From an uncultured Spirochaetales bacterium (GTDB lineage Bacteria > Spirochaetota > Spirochaetia > Sphaerochaetales > Sphaerochaetaceae), in contig CAKQWE010000003.1 in the NCBI GenBank assembly GCA_934277975.1, positions 1-64,000 on the forward strand: a stretch of 64,000 nt of DNA. Reading direction: 5' to 3'. The position numbers and the translations under genes are program-made. Positions within the stretch are counted from its first letter, which is position 1. Each line of letters starts with the position of its first letter. This document shows, piece by piece, positions 60,744 through 64,000 of this stretch. The notes under the pieces are model-generated. The model saw only the letters and a program-made list of their open reading frames with translations, did no database searches and was not told the origin of the DNA.

Positions 60744-61598
60744 ATGTTCAAATTTGGATTGGGAGCAAAGCTCAAGGCGCTCTTTGGATTCAAGAAGACA
60801 CTGGATTCCCAGTTCTTCGAAGACCTTGAGGATCTTCTCATAGAAGGGGATTTCGGTGCAAAGAACGCCATGTTGATAAGCGATGAAGTCAAGGAGCGCA
60901 AGCCGCAGACCCAGGAGGAGTTCCTTGGTATTGTAAAGGAGCTCCTTGGTGACAAAGTGGGCGGTACTGAGCTCGTTCCAAAGAAAGGCAAGCTCAACGT
61001 CTATCTCATACTTGGAGTCAACGGAGTTGGAAAGACGACCTCCATTGCAAAGATGGCGTCGTACTATGGAAAGCAGGGCTATAAGGTCGTGATGGCGGCA
61101 GCCGATACTTTCAGGGCTGCGGCTATAGACCAGCTTGACCTTCATGCCCAAAGGACGGGGACTAGAATCGTAAGGCAGGAGAATGGAAGCGACCCCGGTG
61201 CTGTCGTCTATGATGCAATCTCCAGCGCTTTGGCCAAAGGCGACGACCTTATCCTTTGCGATACCGCTGGAAGGATGCACAACAAGGAGAACCTCGTAAA
61301 GGAGCTTCAGAAGATAGACAAGATAATACGCAGCCGCATAGAGCCCGATTGCTACAAGAAGATCCTCGTCGTGGATGCTACTACGGGACAGAACTCCATA
61401 AGCCAGGCCCAGATATTCAACGATGCGGTTGGTCTTGATGCCCTCATCCTGACCAAGTACGACTCCGCCTCAAAGGCCGGTGCATTGGTTCAGATAGGCA
61501 TTCCAATCGCATTCGTTGGAACCGGCGAGCACTACGAGGACATCCATGTATTCGACAAGGACGAGTTCCTCACAGGTCTTGCAGGGCTGGACAAATAG
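60744..61598 (+). CDS. ftsY: Signal recognition particle receptor FtsY
   Basis: The 284-aa receptor GTPase docks SRP-ribosome complexes at the membrane. It shows the P-loop GVNGVGKTTSIAKM near residue 93, AADTFRAAAIDQLDLHA near 121, CDTAGRMHNKENLVKEL near 172 and LTKYDSASKAGALV near 230. It is a short form: there is no acidic A domain, only an amphipathic start (MFKFGLGAKLKALFG). Its partner ffh is at 21034. Confidence 0.95.
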   Translation: MFKFGLGAKLKALFGFKKTLDSQFFEDLEDLLIEGDFGAKNAMLISDEVKERKPQTQEEFLGIVKELLGDKVGGTELVPKKGKLNVYLILGVNGVGKTTSIAKMASYYGKQGYKVVMAAADTFRAAAIDQLDLHAQRTGTRIVRQENGSDPGAVVYDAISSALAKGDDLILCDTAGRMHNKENLVKELQKIDKIIRSRIEPDCYKKILVVDATTGQNSISQAQIFNDAVGLDALILTKYDSASKAGALVQIGIPIAFVGTGEHYEDIHVFDKDEFLTGLAGLDK

Positions 61599-61602
61599 AT
61601 AG

Positions 61603-62376
61603 ATGGGACGTTGCTCGTACCTTGCAGCTGCATTCGCAGTGTTCTTTCTCTTTGCTTCGCATCTTCCAGCCTTTGCGGAAGGCTCCAGGGATGTGGTTGT
61701 CAGGGAGTATCAGGACGAAACACTGACTCTTGAATATGAGGATGGCTATCTCGTCAAGGAGACAAGTTCACGAAATGGAGAGGAGACTACGACCACCTAT
61801 CAGTACATAGACGGTAGGCTTGTCATGTGCACTACTGCGGACTCGTCGTCAGGTGAGTCCCACATTGTGTTCTTCCTAAGAAGTCCGTATGGCAACGAAC
61901 TTGTCGCAGTCAAGAGGGATGGCGTTCTTACCTATACCGAGGATTCCTTTGTTGTCCAGAATGGGCGAATGATAGACACTTCCTCCTTGGCGCAGCTTCT
62001 TTCCAAAAACTATGATACCAACGAGGATGGGAACATCGTAATTATTGACGAGGATTTAACATACGAGTATTCGAAAGAGGGGGCTCTTCTCAGAAGAATC
62101 GGTCTTGGTTCGACTACGGAGTACTTGTATGAAGAGGATGTCTTGGTTGGTGTTAGGACTACCTTGGAGGATGGAAGCTTCTCGTATGGCGTGTATGAAG
62201 CAGGCGTACTTTCCTCATTGGATGAGTTCGATGCAAATGGGACTATCTTGTCAAGGACCGTCTATGGAAAGGACGGTGCGGGCATGGTCAGGACTTTGTT
62301 CGATTCGGGAAGGCCGGTTGCCGATGTCTATTACCGTGAAGACAACAGAAGGGTTGATAGGATAGAATACCTTTGA
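61603..62376 (+). CDS. Exported protein of unknown function with repeated YD-like strands
   Basis: The 257-aa protein has an N-terminal signal peptide (SYLAAAFAVFFLFASHLPAF, cleavage after AFA). The mature part is beta-rich, with recurring short tyrosine strands such as TTTTYQYIDGRLV, LTYEYSKEGALLRR and TEYLYEEDVLVGV, loosely like YD or antitoxin YwqK-type repeats. No named family is claimed. It starts 4 bases after ftsY and is followed by the LolC/E-type permease gene, which suggests an envelope role. Confidence 0.7.
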   Translation: MGRCSYLAAAFAVFFLFASHLPAFAEGSRDVVVREYQDETLTLEYEDGYLVKETSSRNGEETTTTYQYIDGRLVMCTTADSSSGESHIVFFLRSPYGNELVAVKRDGVLTYTEDSFVVQNGRMIDTSSLAQLLSKNYDTNEDGNIVIIDEDLTYEYSKEGALLRRIGLGSTTEYLYEEDVLVGVRTTLEDGSFSYGVYEAGVLSSLDEFDANGTILSRTVYGKDGAGMVRTLFDSGRPVADVYYREDNRRVDRIEYL

Positions 62377-62392
62377 GCGCAAGAGGTTTTTG

Positions 62393-63610
62393 ATGTTCAT
62401 TTTAAGGACGGCTTTGAGATATGCATTCTCCAAAGGAAGGGGGCAAAGGACCTCAAGTGTGGTCATTGTCCTTGGCATTGCCTTGGGTCTTGCCGCTCTT
62501 CTAGTCATTTCTTCCGTGATGAACGGCCTTCAGACTGCGCAGCTGGATCAGCTTAGGGCTTTGGAGTCGTTCGATGTCTCCGTTGAACCTGATTTGAGTG
62601 GATCTGACGGTTTCGCCCTTGGTTTGGATGGCATATCCGAGATTCAAGGCGTTGATTTTGCGTTCGAGTACATAGAGACGTATGCCCTCATAGTGGACAA
62701 GACAAGTGGAAGGAGCACAAGTGCAAGGGTCAGGGCCTACAGCAATGATGCATACTACAACGAGCGAATGTCCCAAAGCCTTCATTTCATTGCAGGAGAA
62801 CCTGTTGGCATGGATGGCGTCGCCGTTTCATACACCATGATGAACGCCCTTTCCCTACACAGTGGAGACGATGTTGAGGTTACGTTCCTAAAGCCTGGAA
62901 GGACTGCAACGGTCGTTCCTTATTCTACAAGGATGCCAATAAGCGCACTCTATGGTTCATCCATGACGGAGTTCAGTTCAAGCACCGTCTTCGTGGACTA
63001 TCAGTGGCTTCTTTCGTTGATGGGGGAGTCATCTGTCAGGATTGGCATATACACACAGGTTCCTGAACTTGTGGCTTCCTGTATAGCAGAGCTTTCTCCT
63101 GGCAGCAAGGCCACCACCTGGAAGGAGTACAATAGGGCTTTGTATTCTGCGCTCATGCTGGAGAAGGCCCTCATGTACATCTTCCTTGCGTTCATGTTCC
63201 TGATAATATGCGTGAACCTCAAGAACAGCACTAGAAGGCTTTTGAGGAATAGGCAGCATGAAGGTGCCATGCTTAGAGCTCTAGGGTGTACCAGAGCTAC
63301 CGTCAATTCCATATTCGTGCTGCAGGGAGTCCTTGTGTGTCTCATAGGGGAGGTCCTTGGAGTCTTCCTTGGAGTCCTTGCCGTGGACAACCTTCAGGTT
63401 CTCTTGGATTTTGCAGATGCCGTAGCTCGGTTCTTCTCCGGAAGTGCGACCGTTCTTGGATTTCTTCAGTTTCAGACAAATACATCTCCTTTGGAGATAA
63501 CGCTTTCATGCGGATTCGTATTCTTCCTTGCTGTGGTGTTCACCTATATGGGGTGCAGAAGGACGTACAGACATGAAATCATGGAGGTGATACTCAATGA
63601 ATCCTATTGA
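62393..63610 (+). CDS. LolC/LolE-type ABC transporter permease
   Basis: The 405-aa protein has the LolC/E/FtsX layout: an N-terminal helix (VVIVLGIALGLAALLVISSVM), a large periplasmic domain (about 50-250) and three C-terminal helices (ALMYIFLAFMFLIICVNL, VLQGVLVCLIGEVLGVFLGV, GFVFFLAVVFTYMGC). Such permeases release lipoproteins from the inner membrane. ATG 62393 is chosen; TTG 62390 is the alternative. It overlaps the ATPase gene by 14 bases, which supports a transporter pair. Confidence 0.88.
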   Translation: MFILRTALRYAFSKGRGQRTSSVVIVLGIALGLAALLVISSVMNGLQTAQLDQLRALESFDVSVEPDLSGSDGFALGLDGISEIQGVDFAFEYIETYALIVDKTSGRSTSARVRAYSNDAYYNERMSQSLHFIAGEPVGMDGVAVSYTMMNALSLHSGDDVEVTFLKPGRTATVVPYSTRMPISALYGSSMTEFSSSTVFVDYQWLLSLMGESSVRIGIYTQVPELVASCIAELSPGSKATTWKEYNRALYSALMLEKALMYIFLAFMFLIICVNLKNSTRRLLRNRQHEGAMLRALGCTRATVNSIFVLQGVLVCLIGEVLGVFLGVLAVDNLQVLLDFADAVARFFSGSATVLGFLQFQTNTSPLEITLSCGFVFFLAVVFTYMGCRRTYRHEIMEVILNESY

Positions 63611-64000
63611 TGGACATTTTGATATTCATTTCGACAGCCATGCAGACGGCAAGATGGATAGGCCCATCCAGCTTATTGATATAACCAAGCGTTTCAAGGC
63701 CGCTCAGGAAGGAGAAGGGGAGATAACCATTCTTGAAGGTGTTGACCTTTGCATCGAGCGTGGTCGGTCAACGGCTATAATTGGAAAGAGCGGAAGCGGC
63801 AAGAGTACGCTCCTTCATATTGCGGGTGGATTGGACAGTCCAACGTCCGGAAAGGTGATCTGCAATGGAGTCGATTTTGCAAGTCTTGATGACAAAAGGA
63901 AATCCTCTCTTAGAAACCTCCATATTGGCTTCATTTTCCAAGCCAATCTTCTTCTAGAGGATTTCACCGCACTTGAGAACGTGATGGCTCCTGCCATGAT
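63597..64000 (+). CDS. LolD-type ABC transporter ATPase (runs off the window)
   Basis: Only the first about 134 residues are in the window. They hold Walker A IIGKSGSGKSTLLHIAGGLD near residue 61 and the Q-loop GFIFQANLLLEDFTALENVM near 112, both typical of LolD/MacB-type ATPases. It has a longer N-terminal lead (about 25 residues before IQLIDITKRF) than usual. It overlaps the LolC/E-type gene, so the two should form the lipoprotein-release transporter. Confidence 0.88.
   Translation, partial: MNPIDGHFDIHFDSHADGKMDRPIQLIDITKRFKAAQEGEGEITILEGVDLCIERGRSTAIIGKSGSGKSTLLHIAGGLDSPTSGKVICNGVDFASLDDKRKSSLRNLHIGFIFQANLLLEDFTALENVMAPAM

Overview
The window reads as the chromosome of a spirochaete (order Spirochaetales, perhaps near Treponema or Sphaerochaeta; the genus is not established). 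Pointers are a small PUR-domain DNA/RNA-binding protein of the Borrelia BpuR/DUF3276 type, a PEGA-domain exported protein, a short SMC, a eukaryote-like IleS, a lipoprotein with a clear lipobox and a complete rnfCDGEAB operon. Housekeeping genes share a recognisable codon style (AGG for Arg, ATA for Ile, AAG for Lys). Two segments depart from it and are acquired defence islands.

Layout. 1-540: truncated ISL3-type transposase. 917-14312: a BREX type 4 locus, with an unknown 619-aa protein, a BrxP-like PAPS-reductase/ferredoxin fusion, a BrxC/PglY-like ATPase, PglZ, a short BrxL, a tiny four-cysteine protein and a cysteine desulfurase. No DNA methyltransferase is visible in it, and its genes suggest sulfur chemistry instead. 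14313-14892: non-coding, with a degenerate 9-10-nt repeat. 14893-24913: arcC, rnhB, a PUR-domain gene and tRNA-Gly on the minus strand, smc, an M42 peptidase, ffh-rpsP-khpA-rimM-trmD-rplS, then yraN. 24927-31316: a 6.39-kb restriction-modification island (methyltransferase-like subunit, nuclease-helicase-methyltransferase fusion, ribbon-helix-helix protein, GIY-YIG nuclease). It is flanked by perfect 162-bp direct repeats that keep both split neighbours functional.

31303-41093: a small conserved gene, coaD, rpmF, acpP, rnc, a CCA-adding enzyme (minus strand), ileS, a lipoprotein gene, trpS and gpsA. 41275-49202 (minus strand): hisS, a DEAH helicase, aroB, nifS, thiI and thpR in one direction; nifS plus a rhodanese-less thiI form a plausible tRNA 4-thiouridine pair. 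49404-51437: pcnB and, convergent to it, a P-loop protein. 51526-56531: rnfC-D-G-E-A-B, the ferredoxin:NAD+ ion pump. 56562-64000: a GH57-like protein lacking its usual catalytic motifs, prfB with its programmed +1 frameshift, a PEGA protein, ftsY, an exported protein, a LolC/E permease and the start of a LolD ATPase.

The points most worth following are the methyltransferase-less, sulfur-gene-rich BREX locus with a C9 tract in its first gene, the restriction island inserted with a 162-bp target duplication, and 9-nt periodic arrays at three of the four convergent gene junctions. All domain calls were made by eye from the translated sequence; no search was run.
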